A stretch of 64,000 bases of DNA from Bacillota bacterium (GTDB lineage Bacteria > Bacillota > Clostridia > Lachnospirales > Lachnospiraceae): contig JAEWIZ010000021.1 in NCBI GenBank assembly GCA_023386815.1, positions 96,357 through 160,356 of the forward strand. Direction: 5' to 3'. How positions within the stretch are numbered: the stretch's first letter is position 1; each line of letters opens with the position of its first letter. Positions 8,212 to 17,491 of this stretch are shown one piece after another. A model generated the notes under the pieces. The model was not told the origin of the DNA. It saw nothing but the letters and a program-made list of their open reading frames with translations, and searched no databases. The translations under genes were made by a program, and so were the position numbers.

Positions 8212-9558
8212 ATGAAAAAGAAATTATTAAGTGTATTGTTGGTTACAACACTGTGTGGTTCTGTATTACTTGGCTGTGGAAGTAGTGCTTCAACAAAGAC
8301 AGCTACTGAGACAACAGAAACTACAACAGAAGCTACAACAGAAGCTACAACAGAAGTTGTATCTGGAGAAGAGGTATTAGAGTTTTATCATGGTTATTAC
8401 CAAAGCGAAAGCGAATGGGCAGCTGCACAGGCTATGAGAGATATTTATGATGAATTCGCAAAACAGCATGAAAATGAGAGCGTAACATTTAAACCAATTG
8501 CAGTTGAAAATCGTGATGATATTGTAAGTGCTCAGGTAGCTGGTGGTTCTTTCCCAGATATGGTTGACGTAGGCGGTTCAGGTATTCCACTTGCAGCAAT
8601 TTCACAGAATCTTGTATATGACTTAAAACCATATATTGATGAAAACAACCTGCAGGATGCAGTTGGTTTGAATTACACACAGCATAATGTAGATGGACAT
8701 ATTTATGCAGTACATGATCAAATTGAAAGCCGTGGACTTTGGTATAACTCAAGTGTTTTTGAAAACGCAGGAATAACTACTGATGCATTCACAGACTGGA
8801 CTACTTTTGGAGATGCAATGTCAAAAATCACTGCTCTTGGTTATGGCTCATATGCATATATCGCAGGACAGGGATCCAGCTATATTGTAAATACAGTTAT
8901 GGCATCCACAGAAAATGGTCAAAAAATGTTAGCATCAGAATTAACAGAAGCTACTATTAATTCTGATGAATTCGCTAAAGCATTCAAAACAGCTGCTACA
9001 TTAGATCAGGCAAATGGTTCTGAACATACGACAAATGATAACGGAAACCTGATGGCAGACTTCAATACAAATGGTACAGTTGGTGTATTGTTCAATGGTG
9101 TATGGAATGCAAGTGGTATTGATGAATCTCTTACGGATGCTATTAAGCCAGCTCTCTACCCAGGAAACATTGCAATTGCATCAGCCGGTGGCGGACTTGT
9201 AGTTGCGAACGGAATGAGCGAAGGGAAAACACAGCTTGCACTTGAATTCATAAAATATATGACAAGCCCAGAAGTACAAGAAAAAATCTTTACCCAAGTA
9301 CAGGCAAATCCTTGTAACACAACTCTTGATTTGAATGCACTTGCAAAAACAAGCGGAAACGCTGGAACAATCAAACTTGCCGAAGCATGTTCTCAGGTAA
9401 ATAGTGCTGATACAGTTGTTATTGATATGAACTACACATGGGGATCTGATGTTGATTCTGCAATTATCAATGCTTTAATGGAATCTTCAGTTACCGGAAC
9501 AGATATCGACGCAAGATTTGAACAACTTAAGAAAGAATTACTTGCATTAATGGGTTAA
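8212..9558 (+). CDS. Sugar ABC transporter substrate-binding lipoprotein
   Basis: A 448-residue CUT1-type binding protein. ATG 8212 is preceded by AGGAGG; upstream in-frame starts are less well placed. Lipoprotein signal with lipobox LLGC and Cys22, followed by a flexible Thr/Glu linker in which ATTE units repeat (about 26-50), a spacer that lifts the domain off the membrane. The mature domain resembles its neighbour at 6716 in layout (WYNSSVFENAGI, VLFNGVWNASGI), suggesting old duplication. Two permeases follow, so this is the transport receptor. Its own terminator-like hairpin downstream would give excess binding protein over permease. Confidence 0.92.
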   Translation: MKKKLLSVLLVTTLCGSVLLGCGSSASTKTATETTETTTEATTEATTEVVSGEEVLEFYHGYYQSESEWAAAQAMRDIYDEFAKQHENESVTFKPIAVENRDDIVSAQVAGGSFPDMVDVGGSGIPLAAISQNLVYDLKPYIDENNLQDAVGLNYTQHNVDGHIYAVHDQIESRGLWYNSSVFENAGITTDAFTDWTTFGDAMSKITALGYGSYAYIAGQGSSYIVNTVMASTENGQKMLASELTEATINSDEFAKAFKTAATLDQANGSEHTTNDNGNLMADFNTNGTVGVLFNGVWNASGIDESLTDAIKPALYPGNIAIASAGGGLVVANGMSEGKTQLALEFIKYMTSPEVQEKIFTQVQANPCNTTLDLNALAKTSGNAGTIKLAEACSQVNSADTVVIDMNYTWGSDVDSAIINALMESSVTGTDIDARFEQLKKELLALMG

Positions 9559-9589
9559 TCTTTTTGAAACAAGTCATGAAGTAATGTAT

Positions 9590-9626
9590 AAGGGAAGGGA
9601 GCAAATAAAGGACTCTTCCCTTTTTT
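9590..9626 (+). terminator. Attenuator-like hairpin between binding protein and permeases
   Basis: AAGGGAA pairs with TTCCCTT, with a GAG/CTC inner helix, followed by TTTT, just before the permease ribosome site. Partial terminators here are common in ABC operons and set the binding protein to permease ratio. Confidence 0.55.
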
Positions 9627-9638
9627 GGAGGTATTATA

Positions 9639-10571
9639 GTGGCAGATACTCGTGAATATAAAAAAAATAAGAGCAAGCTTAGTATGCGTAGAACAGGATT
9701 TATATTTGCATTTCTTTCACCTACGCTAATCGCGTTTTGCGTGTTCTACCTTTATCCTATTATCACAGTACTTATAACATCTTTTTGTAAATGGGATTAC
9801 ACAAATATTACGAGTCCAGAATTTTTTGGCTTTCGTAATATGTGGCAAAATTATGATTATATTTTTAAAACATATCCTTTCTTCTGGGAAGCTTTGGGCA
9901 ATTCAACAAAGTGGGCAATTATCGGTGCAGTGGTGCAGATCCCAGTAGCTACATTAATAGCTCTCGCCTTATCAAGAAAAGTCAAAGGAATCAAGTTTGT
10001 AAGAAATGCATATGTTATTCCTAACATGATTTCGACAGCGGCAATGGGTATCATTTTCCTTCAGTTATACAATCCGTCTTACGGAATGATTAATCCTATT
10101 ATCCGATTATTCAATCAAGATTTTTCTGACAATATTCTTTTACTTAAGGGACCTGCCTTTATAGCAATGACATGTGCATATATCTTTTTTACAGGTACTA
10201 CGACACTGATGATACTCGGTAATGTTATGGCGGTATCAGAAGAAGTTCGTGAAGCAGCTATGCTAGATGGTGCAAGTGGATTAAAACAGGATTGGCATAT
10301 TACAATTCCAATGATCAAAGGTACTCTTAAAACAGTTTCAGTTCTAGCAGCAACATCAGGATTCTTAATTTACAATGAAGTATATTTTCTGACCAAAGGT
10401 GCAGCAGGAACATATAGTATTAGTTATGTGATTCGTGAGCTGGCAATTACCAGTCCAAAAACACAGTTCGGCAGAGCTAATGCGGTAGCAATGATTCAGA
10501 TACTTGCAGGAATGGTAATTATACTTGTAATCAATCTGCTTTATAGTGTGTCTTTAAAAAAGAAAAGATAA
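9639..10571 (+). CDS. Sugar ABC transporter permease (MalF/UgpA type)
   Basis: A 310-residue membrane protein of the CUT1 family with about six helices and the cytoplasmic EAA loop (VREAAMLDGASGLKQDWHITIPMIKGTL) that docks the ATPase. GTG start at 9639 with TGGAGG nine bases upstream. It forms a heterodimeric channel with the next gene. No ATP-binding gene lies in the operon, so a shared MsmX-like ATPase elsewhere must energise it. Confidence 0.94.
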   Translation: MADTREYKKNKSKLSMRRTGFIFAFLSPTLIAFCVFYLYPIITVLITSFCKWDYTNITSPEFFGFRNMWQNYDYIFKTYPFFWEALGNSTKWAIIGAVVQIPVATLIALALSRKVKGIKFVRNAYVIPNMISTAAMGIIFLQLYNPSYGMINPIIRLFNQDFSDNILLLKGPAFIAMTCAYIFFTGTTTLMILGNVMAVSEEVREAAMLDGASGLKQDWHITIPMIKGTLKTVSVLAATSGFLIYNEVYFLTKGAAGTYSISYVIRELAITSPKTQFGRANAVAMIQILAGMVIILVINLLYSVSLKKKR

Positions 10572-10591
10572 TATAGGGAGGAAAATAGATC

Positions 10592-11452
10592 ATGAGTATA
10601 AAAAGAAACAAAAGTATAAAAGGCGTAGATACTATGCCAATTGGTACTCGTATATTTACCTATATATGTCTTTGCTGGGCACTAATTGTGGCACTTGCTC
10701 CATTGATATGGCTTATTATTTCTAGTTTAAAGAAAGATCCATTAGCAAGACCAGGTTTTCAGCTCCCTGAGTCAATTTACCTTGGTGGATATATATCTAC
10801 ATTCAAAGATCTGCATGTACTCAGATATTTTGGAAACAGTTTGTATATTTCAATTATATCTGTAGTAATTAGTGTTGTAATGATTTCCATGTCAGCTTAT
10901 GTTGTAGCAAGAATGGAGTTTAAAGGAAAAACTATGGTGAATGTTCTTTTATATTCTACAATGTTTATACCAGCCACAGCACTTACATATCCAGTATATA
11001 ACCTGATCAACAGATTACATCTTTACGATACAAGAGCAGCTTTGATATTGATATATGCCTGCAGCGGTATTGCAGTCAGCTTTTTTGTAATTAAGAATTA
11101 TTATGATAATATCCCAAGAGATTTGGAAGAAGCAGCTAGAATTGACGGATGTGGCTATATACAGACGTGGGTAAGAGTAATCTTCCCGATTGCACGTCCT
11201 GGTATTATGACAGCTGGAGTACTTGCATTTTTAAATAACTGGAACGAGTATTATTGGTCTTCACTTGTATTAATTACGAGAGAGCGACTAACTGTTCCAG
11301 CATTACTTTCTACATTCACAACTTCCTTCAACACCAACTATAATGGTTTGTTCTCCGCAATGGTTGTAATCATACTTCCACCAGTTCTATTATATTGCAT
11401 CTTTAGCAGGTTCTTTATTGAAGCATTATCAGGTGGAGCTGTTAAAGGCTAA
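10592..11452 (+). CDS. Sugar ABC transporter permease (MalG/UgpE type)
   Basis: A 286-residue second CUT1 permease, partner of the preceding one (20 bases apart, site AGGGAGGAAA). The EAA loop reads LEEAARIDGCGYIQTWVRVIFPIARPG in two adjoining parts, and six hydrophobic spans are visible. The run of hydrolases begins after a structured spacer of about 150 bases. Confidence 0.94.
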   Translation: MSIKRNKSIKGVDTMPIGTRIFTYICLCWALIVALAPLIWLIISSLKKDPLARPGFQLPESIYLGGYISTFKDLHVLRYFGNSLYISIISVVISVVMISMSAYVVARMEFKGKTMVNVLLYSTMFIPATALTYPVYNLINRLHLYDTRAALILIYACSGIAVSFFVIKNYYDNIPRDLEEAARIDGCGYIQTWVRVIFPIARPGIMTAGVLAFLNNWNEYYWSSLVLITRERLTVPALLSTFTTSFNTNYNGLFSAMVVIILPPVLLYCIFSRFFIEALSGGAVKG

Positions 11453-11523
11453 GTATATGCTAGAAAAATAATTGTAGACAATAAGTTCTGAAAACAATTT
11501 ACGATAAACTAGAAAGGTAATTA

Positions 11524-11583
11524 GTGTGAAAAATCAAGATTTTTCACACGCAAATTTGTGCCTGCGGCTCAAAGTTTGCAGGC
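11524..11583 (+). repeat. Double-hairpin intergenic element before the fucosidase
   Basis: Two back-to-back inverted repeats. First, GTGTGAAAAATC and GATTTTTCACAC form a perfect 12-pair palindrome with only AA between (11524-11549). Second, GCAAATTTGTGCC faces GGCTCAAAGTTTGC around a three-base turn (11550-11579), with one wobble and one mismatch. A competing stem, GCCTGC with GCAGGC (11560-11583), excludes the second. It lies about 20 bases before the fucosidase start. It could be a REP-like repeat, an mRNA stabiliser or a regulatory switch; only the pairing is certain. Confidence 0.6.
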
Positions 11584-11604
11584 TATGAAGAAGGGGATAA
11601 TAAT

Positions 11605-12936
11605 ATGAATCAAGAAATCAGAGAACGTACAAAGTGGTTCATGGACGCAAGATTCGGCATGTTCATTCATTGGGGATTATACTCTATACCAGCATGTGGA
11701 GAGTGGATGATGTCAGAAAAGGAAATGACAGTAGAAGAATACCGCACTTATTTTGACCAGTTTGATCCTGTAGATTATGATCCGAAGGAATGGGTTAAAT
11801 TGGCAAAAGAAGCTGGAATGAAATATATTGTTCTGACAGCAAAACATCATGATGGATTTTGCTTGTTCGATTCTAAACTGACAGATTATAAAGCAACGAA
11901 TACAAAGGCAGGTCGGGATCTAGTCAGAGAATACGTTGACGCATGTAGAGAAGAAGGTATTCGAGTAGGGTTGTATTTTTCTATTATCGATTGGTGTCAT
12001 CCGGATTTCCCTAAATATGGTGACAGACAGCACCCGATGCGTAATAATGAATCCTATAAAGATGAAAAAATTGATTTTGATCGTTATCTGGAATATATGC
12101 ATGGTCAGGTAAAAGAGCTCGTGACTAACTATGGTAAATTGGATTTGCTTTGGTTCGATTTCTCCTATGATGATATGACAGCTGAAAAATGGCGTGCTAC
12201 AGACTTAATCAAGATGGTTAGAAAATATCAGCCAGATGTTATTATTGATAATCGGTTAGAAGGTTCTGGCGACAATCATGGTAGTATTGCTAGAGAACAT
12301 CCACTTATTTATAGTGGAGATTTTGCTAGTCCGGAACAGATTATTCCTCCAGAAGGTGTATGCGATGAAAAAGGCGATCTAATTCCATGGGAACTTTGTG
12401 CAACAATGAATAATCATTGGGGCTATTGTAACTTTGATCATCAATATAAAACTCCACAGATGTTAGTGCGTAAGCTGGTTGAATGCGTAAGCAAAGGTGG
12501 AAACATGATTATGAATGTGGGACCTGATGCTAAAGGGAACATTCCTAGGGAGAGCGTTGACATTTTAAAAGAAGTTGGAAAATGGATGTCAAGGAATAAA
12601 GAAAGTATCTATGGCGCCGGAATTTCTAAATTAGCGAAACCTGATTGGGGAAGATATACACAGAAAGGCGATATTATATACGCACATGTTTATGAAGCAC
12701 CTCTAGGAGCATTGCCCTTGTACGGAATTGGACCTGATCAATTGGACAAAGTTGTGTACTTGGCAGATGGAAGTGAGGTAAATCGTGGAGAAGCGTGGAA
12801 CACAGCACTTTATCCAGATGTTGCTTTTGTCTCATTTGGTGATAACCCGGTATTTACTTATCCACTACCAGACGAAAAGGATACTGTATTAAAGATCTAT
12901 CTTATACAAGATGAATTGGTAAACCAATTCACTTGA
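11605..12936 (+). CDS. Alpha-L-fucosidase, GH29
   Basis: A 443-residue glycoside hydrolase that releases alpha-L-fucose with retention. The opening (FMDARFGMFIHWGLYSIPACGEW) and AKHHDGFCLFDS are diagnostic of GH29; LLWFDFSYDD places the likely nucleophile at Asp185. The acid/base residue cannot be assigned by eye in this divergent family. There is no signal peptide, so it acts in the cytoplasm on imported oligosaccharides. It follows the importer and precedes an alpha-galactosidase, which fits stepwise trimming of a fucosylated galactoside. Linkage preference cannot be read from sequence. Confidence 0.93.
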   Translation: MNQEIRERTKWFMDARFGMFIHWGLYSIPACGEWMMSEKEMTVEEYRTYFDQFDPVDYDPKEWVKLAKEAGMKYIVLTAKHHDGFCLFDSKLTDYKATNTKAGRDLVREYVDACREEGIRVGLYFSIIDWCHPDFPKYGDRQHPMRNNESYKDEKIDFDRYLEYMHGQVKELVTNYGKLDLLWFDFSYDDMTAEKWRATDLIKMVRKYQPDVIIDNRLEGSGDNHGSIAREHPLIYSGDFASPEQIIPPEGVCDEKGDLIPWELCATMNNHWGYCNFDHQYKTPQMLVRKLVECVSKGGNMIMNVGPDAKGNIPRESVDILKEVGKWMSRNKESIYGAGISKLAKPDWGRYTQKGDIIYAHVYEAPLGALPLYGIGPDQLDKVVYLADGSEVNRGEAWNTALYPDVAFVSFGDNPVFTYPLPDEKDTVLKIYLIQDELVNQFT

Positions 12937-12979
12937 CATGATGATAGAAAGCACACTTCGCGAACTTTCTATTATCATG
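12937..12979 (+). other. Hairpin at the 3' end of the fucosidase gene
   Basis: CATGATGATAGAAAG pairs with CTTTCTATTATCATG (15 pairs, one G-T wobble) around a 13-base loop, starting on the base after the stop codon. No T-run follows, so it is more likely an mRNA-stabilising or processing structure than a terminator. Confidence 0.5.
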
Positions 12980-13028
12980 AAATATACAAGATAAAATAAT
13001 AAACGTTTTACTTGTCATGAATTATGAT

Positions 13029-13058
13029 AAATACCCTACGGCTTCCTGTGGGGTATTT
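13029..13058 (+). other. Small hairpin in the alpha-galactosidase leader
   Basis: AAATACCC and GGGTATTT (eight pairs, 14-base loop) directly upstream of the AAAGGAG ribosome site. Only TTTAT follows, making it a poor terminator. Confidence 0.35.
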
Positions 13059-13074
13059 ATGCAAAAGGAGACCG

Positions 13075-15249
13075 ATGAAACTTATAACATTACAAACCCA
13101 AAAAACAACATATCAAATGGGCGTAACAGAAACTGGGTTCCTGCTGCATTTATACTATGGTGCAAAAGTAGAATGTGATATGAGTAATCTGCTGGCATAT
13201 TATGAGCGAGGAATGAGCGGAGTGCCATACGATTATAAGGGTGATAACACATTTTCTTGTGATGTCTTACCACAAGAGTACCCGTGCTTCGGAAATGGAG
13301 ATTACCGCAGTCCTGCTTTTTGTGTTCGTACGAAAAATTGCATATCCAACGTCGATTTACGCTATAAAGACCATTCGATAAAACAAGGAAAATATACCAT
13401 CTCAAACCTTCCTTCTGCTTATGGAGATAAGGAAGATGTAACAACTTATGAAGTTGTGCTGGAAGACAAAAATATAGGCATAGAAGTGATACTTAAGTTT
13501 GGAGTATTCTTTCAGGAAGATGTGATTACAAAAAGTGTGGAAGTCATAAATACAGGCAAAGATTGTCTTTACATAAATAAGGTTTTAACAAGCACGTTAG
13601 ATTTTGTATCCGGAGAATATGATCTTATCCATTTCCATGGCAGACATATGATGGAGCGTATTCCATCAAGATCAAGAGTTGGCTATGAAAAACAGTGTAT
13701 TGAAAGTCGTCGTGGAACATCCAGCCACCAACAGAATCCGTTTGTCGTACTGGCAGAAAAAGAAACAACTGAGAGAAATGGATTATGTTATGGTTTGTCT
13801 TTTGTATATAGTGGAAATTTCCTGGTAGAAGCAGAGAAAGATCAATTTGAACAAACAAGAATTCAAATGGGACTTGCAGATGAAATGCTGGATTATGAAT
13901 TATGTAAGGAAGCTGCTTTTTTTGCACCAGAAGTCATTATGACTTTTACAGAGCAAGGCTTAAACCAGTTATCACAGATATTACATAAATTTATTCGGGA
14001 GCATATATGCCGTGGCAAATACAGGGATATACAGAGACCGGTTCTTATCAATAACTGGGAGGCAACATATTTCGATTTTACGGGAGATAAAATTATTCAG
14101 ATAGCAAAGCAGGCCACGGAACTAGGCATAGAGATGCTTGTTTTAGATGACGGCTGGTTTGGCAAAAGAAATAATGATTGGACAGGACTGGGAGATTGGC
14201 ATGTAAATGAAGAAAAGCTTGGTCGATCCTTAAAAGAAATTGTAGAAGAAATTAATCATATAGGTCTAAAATTTGGGCTATGGATTGAACCAGAAATGGT
14301 AAATGAAGATAGTGACTTATATCGTGCACATCCGGACTGGATATATCAAATACCTGGACACAATCCTGTGTTAGGAAGAAATCAGTTAGTATTAGATTTC
14401 AGCAGAAAAGAAGTTGTTGATTATATATTTGATAGAATTAGTATAGTTCTTGATTCTGCAAATGTAGAATACATAAAAATGGATATGAATAGAAGCATAA
14501 CTAATGTGTTTACGGCAGCTACAGCACGGCAAAATTATGGAAGTATCTTGTACAACTATGTATTAGGTGTCTACGATTTCCTAGAAAGAATGATACAACG
14601 CTATCCAAATATCTTAATTGAGGGCTGCAGTAGTGGCGGAGGTAGATTTGATGTAGGTATGCTGTATTATACGCCTCAGATTTGGTGTAGCGACAATACA
14701 GATGCTATTGAGAGACTGGCTATTCAGGAAGGGACATCCTATGGGTATCCTGTTTCAACAATTGGAGCACATGTATCGGCTGTACCAAATCACCAGACAG
14801 GAAGGACAATAAGTTTACATACAAGGGGTGTTGTTGCAATGTCTGGAAACATGGGTTATGAACTTGATCTGACATTGTTAACAGACACTGAAAAAAATGA
14901 AATTGCGCATCAGATTCAAGATTATAAAAAGTATTGGAAGCTGATTCAACACGGTTTGTACTATCGCGGAGATTCGCAGGAAAAGGGTGGAGAATATACA
15001 ACATGGAATTTTGTTTCAGAAGATAAAAGTGAAGCTCTCCTCAATGTAGTTTCCACAACAACACACGCAAATCGATCAGTTTATTATGCAAAGTGTGAAG
15101 GCTTAGAGAAAGACAAACAATATTATTGCGATGAAACCGGGAAAGTATATTCAGGAAATGCCTTGAAATACATTGGGATTCCGATACCAGTCATTAATGA
15201 AGAGTATCATGCATGGCAGTATCATTTGTCTTTGAAAAACTGCAATTAA
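13075..15249 (+). CDS. Alpha-galactosidase, GH36
   Basis: A 724-residue cytoplasmic enzyme. ATG 13075 is chosen for the AAAGGAG site six bases upstream; the frame upstream of it is not coding. N-terminal beta-supersandwich domain, then the (beta/alpha)8 barrel with LVLDDGWFGKRNNDW, the nucleophile in YIKMDMNRS (Asp470), the conserved CSSGGGRFD substrate loop, and the acid/base Asp540 in CSDNTD. Family GH36 removes terminal alpha-galactose (a few members alpha-GalNAc). It follows the fucosidase, so the natural substrate may carry both sugars, as in blood-group-B-like glycans; that is inference. Confidence 0.94.
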   Translation: MKLITLQTQKTTYQMGVTETGFLLHLYYGAKVECDMSNLLAYYERGMSGVPYDYKGDNTFSCDVLPQEYPCFGNGDYRSPAFCVRTKNCISNVDLRYKDHSIKQGKYTISNLPSAYGDKEDVTTYEVVLEDKNIGIEVILKFGVFFQEDVITKSVEVINTGKDCLYINKVLTSTLDFVSGEYDLIHFHGRHMMERIPSRSRVGYEKQCIESRRGTSSHQQNPFVVLAEKETTERNGLCYGLSFVYSGNFLVEAEKDQFEQTRIQMGLADEMLDYELCKEAAFFAPEVIMTFTEQGLNQLSQILHKFIREHICRGKYRDIQRPVLINNWEATYFDFTGDKIIQIAKQATELGIEMLVLDDGWFGKRNNDWTGLGDWHVNEEKLGRSLKEIVEEINHIGLKFGLWIEPEMVNEDSDLYRAHPDWIYQIPGHNPVLGRNQLVLDFSRKEVVDYIFDRISIVLDSANVEYIKMDMNRSITNVFTAATARQNYGSILYNYVLGVYDFLERMIQRYPNILIEGCSSGGGRFDVGMLYYTPQIWCSDNTDAIERLAIQEGTSYGYPVSTIGAHVSAVPNHQTGRTISLHTRGVVAMSGNMGYELDLTLLTDTEKNEIAHQIQDYKKYWKLIQHGLYYRGDSQEKGGEYTTWNFVSEDKSEALLNVVSTTTHANRSVYYAKCEGLEKDKQYYCDETGKVYSGNALKYIGIPIPVINEEYHAWQYHLSLKNCN

Positions 15250-15305
15250 AATAAATGACACAGACAAGATATTAGATTATAAGTAATATGTGAAGGAGCA
15301 TTGTC

Positions 15306-16550
15306 ATGAAACAGATTACAGCAATACTATTAGGAGCAGGCCAAAGAGGTGCTGAAGTCTATGCGGCTTATGCACTGAATTTCCCAAATGAGCTTAAAAT
15401 TGTTGGAGTAGCAGAGCCCAGAGAAGATCGAAGAAATGCTTTTCAAAAGCTTCATCAAATATCGGAAGAAAATTGCGTGGCAGATTGGGAAGAATTGATG
15501 AACAGACCTAAAATGGCGGACTGTGTCATTATTGCAACTCAGGATAATATGCATTTCCTGCCTTATAAAATAGCAGCCGAAAAGGGCTATCATATCCTAT
15601 GTGAAAAACCTATGAGCTCCGATAAAAATGAATTACAGGAAATGGCAAGAGCTGCTCAGAACTCCAAGCAAATTATCAGTATTTGTCATGTGCTTCGCTA
15701 TTCTCCGTTCTTTTCAGAGATAAAAAAGCTGTTGGAAGAGAAAGCTATTGGTGAGCTGGTCAGTATTCAGCATATTGAAAGTGTTGGCTACTGGCATATG
15801 GCACATAGCTTTGTCAGAGGGAACTGGAATAATAAAGGAAAAAGCAGTAGCATGATTTTGCAGAAATGCTGTCATGATATGGATATCTTATTATGGCTTG
15901 CAGGGGCAGATTGTGAAAAGGTATCCAGTTTTGGTAGTTTAGCACTATTCAAAAAAGAGAATACACCAGAAAATGCACCGGAATATTGTATGGACGGGTG
16001 TATGCATCGGGATAGTTGTCCTTATTATGCACCACGTTTTTATCTGGAGCATCCTAAGGCTGTTTTCGATGGATTTACAAAGGTCGTAAGTATGGATGCT
16101 TCTAGAGAAGGACTTCTGAATGCACTGCAAAAAGGAGCTTATGGAAGGTGTGTATATCATTGCGATAACGATGTTGTAGACCATCAAGTGGTAAATCTCG
16201 AATTTGCTAACGGTGTTACAGCAAATTTTACAATGTGTGCTTTTACCGAAAAGTGTGAAAGGGTCATCAATTTGATGGGAACAAAAGGACAGATTCTCGG
16301 CAATATGGAAGAGAATACAATAGAGATCCGTGATTTTGTGACAGGACATCATACAAATATTGAATTACAGATTCCAGCAGGTGGTCACTCTGGAAGTGAC
16401 GAATCGATGATGAGAGAATTTGTAGCATTGATTGCGGGGGGTGGTAAAAACCAAAACAGAAATAGTGCAGTTACGGCAGCACAAAGTCATTTAATTGCAC
16501 TAGCGGCTGAAGAAAGTCGTTTAAGAGGTGGTGAATCCTTAAAACCATGA
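15306..16550 (+). CDS. Gfo/Idh/MocA family oxidoreductase with Cys cluster
   Basis: A 414-residue NAD(P)-dependent sugar oxidoreductase. The Rossmann motif LGAGQRGAEV lies at the N-terminus and the family motif CEKPMS near residue 100. The C-terminal domain holds an inserted cysteine cluster, CMDGCMHRDSCPYY, which is unusual and could bind a metal; the same insert recurs in some clostridial relatives, but I know of no assigned function. Site GAAGGAG upstream. Its stop codon overlaps the next gene's start (ATGA), so the two are co-translated. Probably acts on a sugar released by the two hydrolases; reaction unknown. Confidence 0.85.
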   Translation: MKQITAILLGAGQRGAEVYAAYALNFPNELKIVGVAEPREDRRNAFQKLHQISEENCVADWEELMNRPKMADCVIIATQDNMHFLPYKIAAEKGYHILCEKPMSSDKNELQEMARAAQNSKQIISICHVLRYSPFFSEIKKLLEEKAIGELVSIQHIESVGYWHMAHSFVRGNWNNKGKSSSMILQKCCHDMDILLWLAGADCEKVSSFGSLALFKKENTPENAPEYCMDGCMHRDSCPYYAPRFYLEHPKAVFDGFTKVVSMDASREGLLNALQKGAYGRCVYHCDNDVVDHQVVNLEFANGVTANFTMCAFTEKCERVINLMGTKGQILGNMEENTIEIRDFVTGHHTNIELQIPAGGHSGSDESMMREFVALIAGGGKNQNRNSAVTAAQSHLIALAAEESRLRGGESLKP

Positions 16551-17422
16551 ATTTAGAAAAGAGTAAGGTGTTGGAAGTCTGGGCAAAAAAACTAAACATG
16601 CCTGATTTATGTATGAGAACGGCACTTAGATATCAGCCGAGTGATAAAAAATATATGGAATATAAAACACTGTTCTGGAATGCCATAGAAAAATTTTTCC
16701 AGAAGGTAAACTCTCAGGCTGATAGCGAGTTCTTGTTTCTGGCTATTTATTTAAGAATTTCATATGAGTTCCAATATGAAGATGGAAAAGAGTTGGAGCT
16801 TGTTAAGAATGGTTTTTATCTGTCGGCTTGTCAGGATCTAGTGCTTTGGGCTGAAGATGCCTATAGAAGACATGGTTACTATGGCATGTCAGATGGGCAT
16901 TATGATTTTGTTGGAAGACTATTAAATACAAGTATTGTGCGACTTGGCAGATTAGAATTTGAAAAATGGAAGTTGCATCAGCAGGTAGAAATAGCTGGTG
17001 AGATTTTTATGAAAGATAGCCCTGTTATAAATGTACATATTCCAGCAGGTGGTCCATTATGCTATGAAGATTGTGAAGTATCGTATCATTTGGCAGCTTC
17101 ATTTTTTTTAGATTACTGTGAGAAAGAAACGCCTGTTTTTGTTTGTGAGTCTTGGCTGTTATGTCCAGTTTTACAGGAACTTTTACCAGAATATTCTCAT
17201 ATAAATAGATTCCGTAAAGACTATATAGTGTTTCGAACCTTGGATGACAGACAGTTGGAGGAACGGGTATTCGGAGGAGAGATTCTGGAGAATCCAGAAA
17301 TGTATCCAAAAGACACCAGTTTACAGAGAATGGTTAGGGAAAGGTTAATGCAAGGAGAAAAGCTAATGTCAGCAGAAGGAATATTTGTATTGTTGCCAGA
17401 CTCAAAAGACCCTCAGAGGTGA
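16547..17422 (+). CDS. GNAT_C-type acyltransferase-like protein
   Basis: A 291-residue protein. The C-terminal half matches the pattern of the GNAT_C domain (HIPAGGPLCYEDCEVSYHLA, then FVCESWLLCPVLQELLPEYSHINRF), and the first half resembles its NAT_N companion. I recognise these by pattern, not by alignment. Proteins with this pair are annotated as acyltransferase-like, without a known substrate. It overlaps the oxidoreductase gene by four bases (ATGA), so both proteins are likely made in fixed ratio and may act on the same sugar. It is the last gene of the glycan operon. Confidence 0.7.
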   Translation: MNLEKSKVLEVWAKKLNMPDLCMRTALRYQPSDKKYMEYKTLFWNAIEKFFQKVNSQADSEFLFLAIYLRISYEFQYEDGKELELVKNGFYLSACQDLVLWAEDAYRRHGYYGMSDGHYDFVGRLLNTSIVRLGRLEFEKWKLHQQVEIAGEIFMKDSPVINVHIPAGGPLCYEDCEVSYHLAASFFLDYCEKETPVFVCESWLLCPVLQELLPEYSHINRFRKDYIVFRTLDDRQLEERVFGGEILENPEMYPKDTSLQRMVRERLMQGEKLMSAEGIFVLLPDSKDPQR

Positions 17423-17451
17423 GCAATAAATATATTTTGGCGGCATAAGAA

Positions 17452-17479
17452 TACCGCCAGCTGATAACAACTGGCGGTA
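17452..17479 (+). terminator. Probable terminator of the glycan operon
   Basis: ACCGCCAG with CTGGCGGT forms an eight-pair GC-rich stem, extended by one T-A pair; the following AAAATCTTTAATT is only a weak T-tract. An upstream TGGCGG (17438-17443) could pair instead with the same CCGCCA, so the two hairpins exclude each other. Confidence 0.55.
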
Positions 17480-17491
17480 GAAAATCTTTAA

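Noticed and set aside
8281..8360. Repeated GAAGCTACAACA units as a possible repeat array or CRISPR
   Set aside because: They are in-frame codons of the Thr/Glu linker of a lipoprotein, not spaced repeats.
13024..13074. N-terminal extension of the alpha-galactosidase
   Set aside because: The extra codons cover a hairpin and the ribosome site; the ATG at 13075 has the correct spacing.
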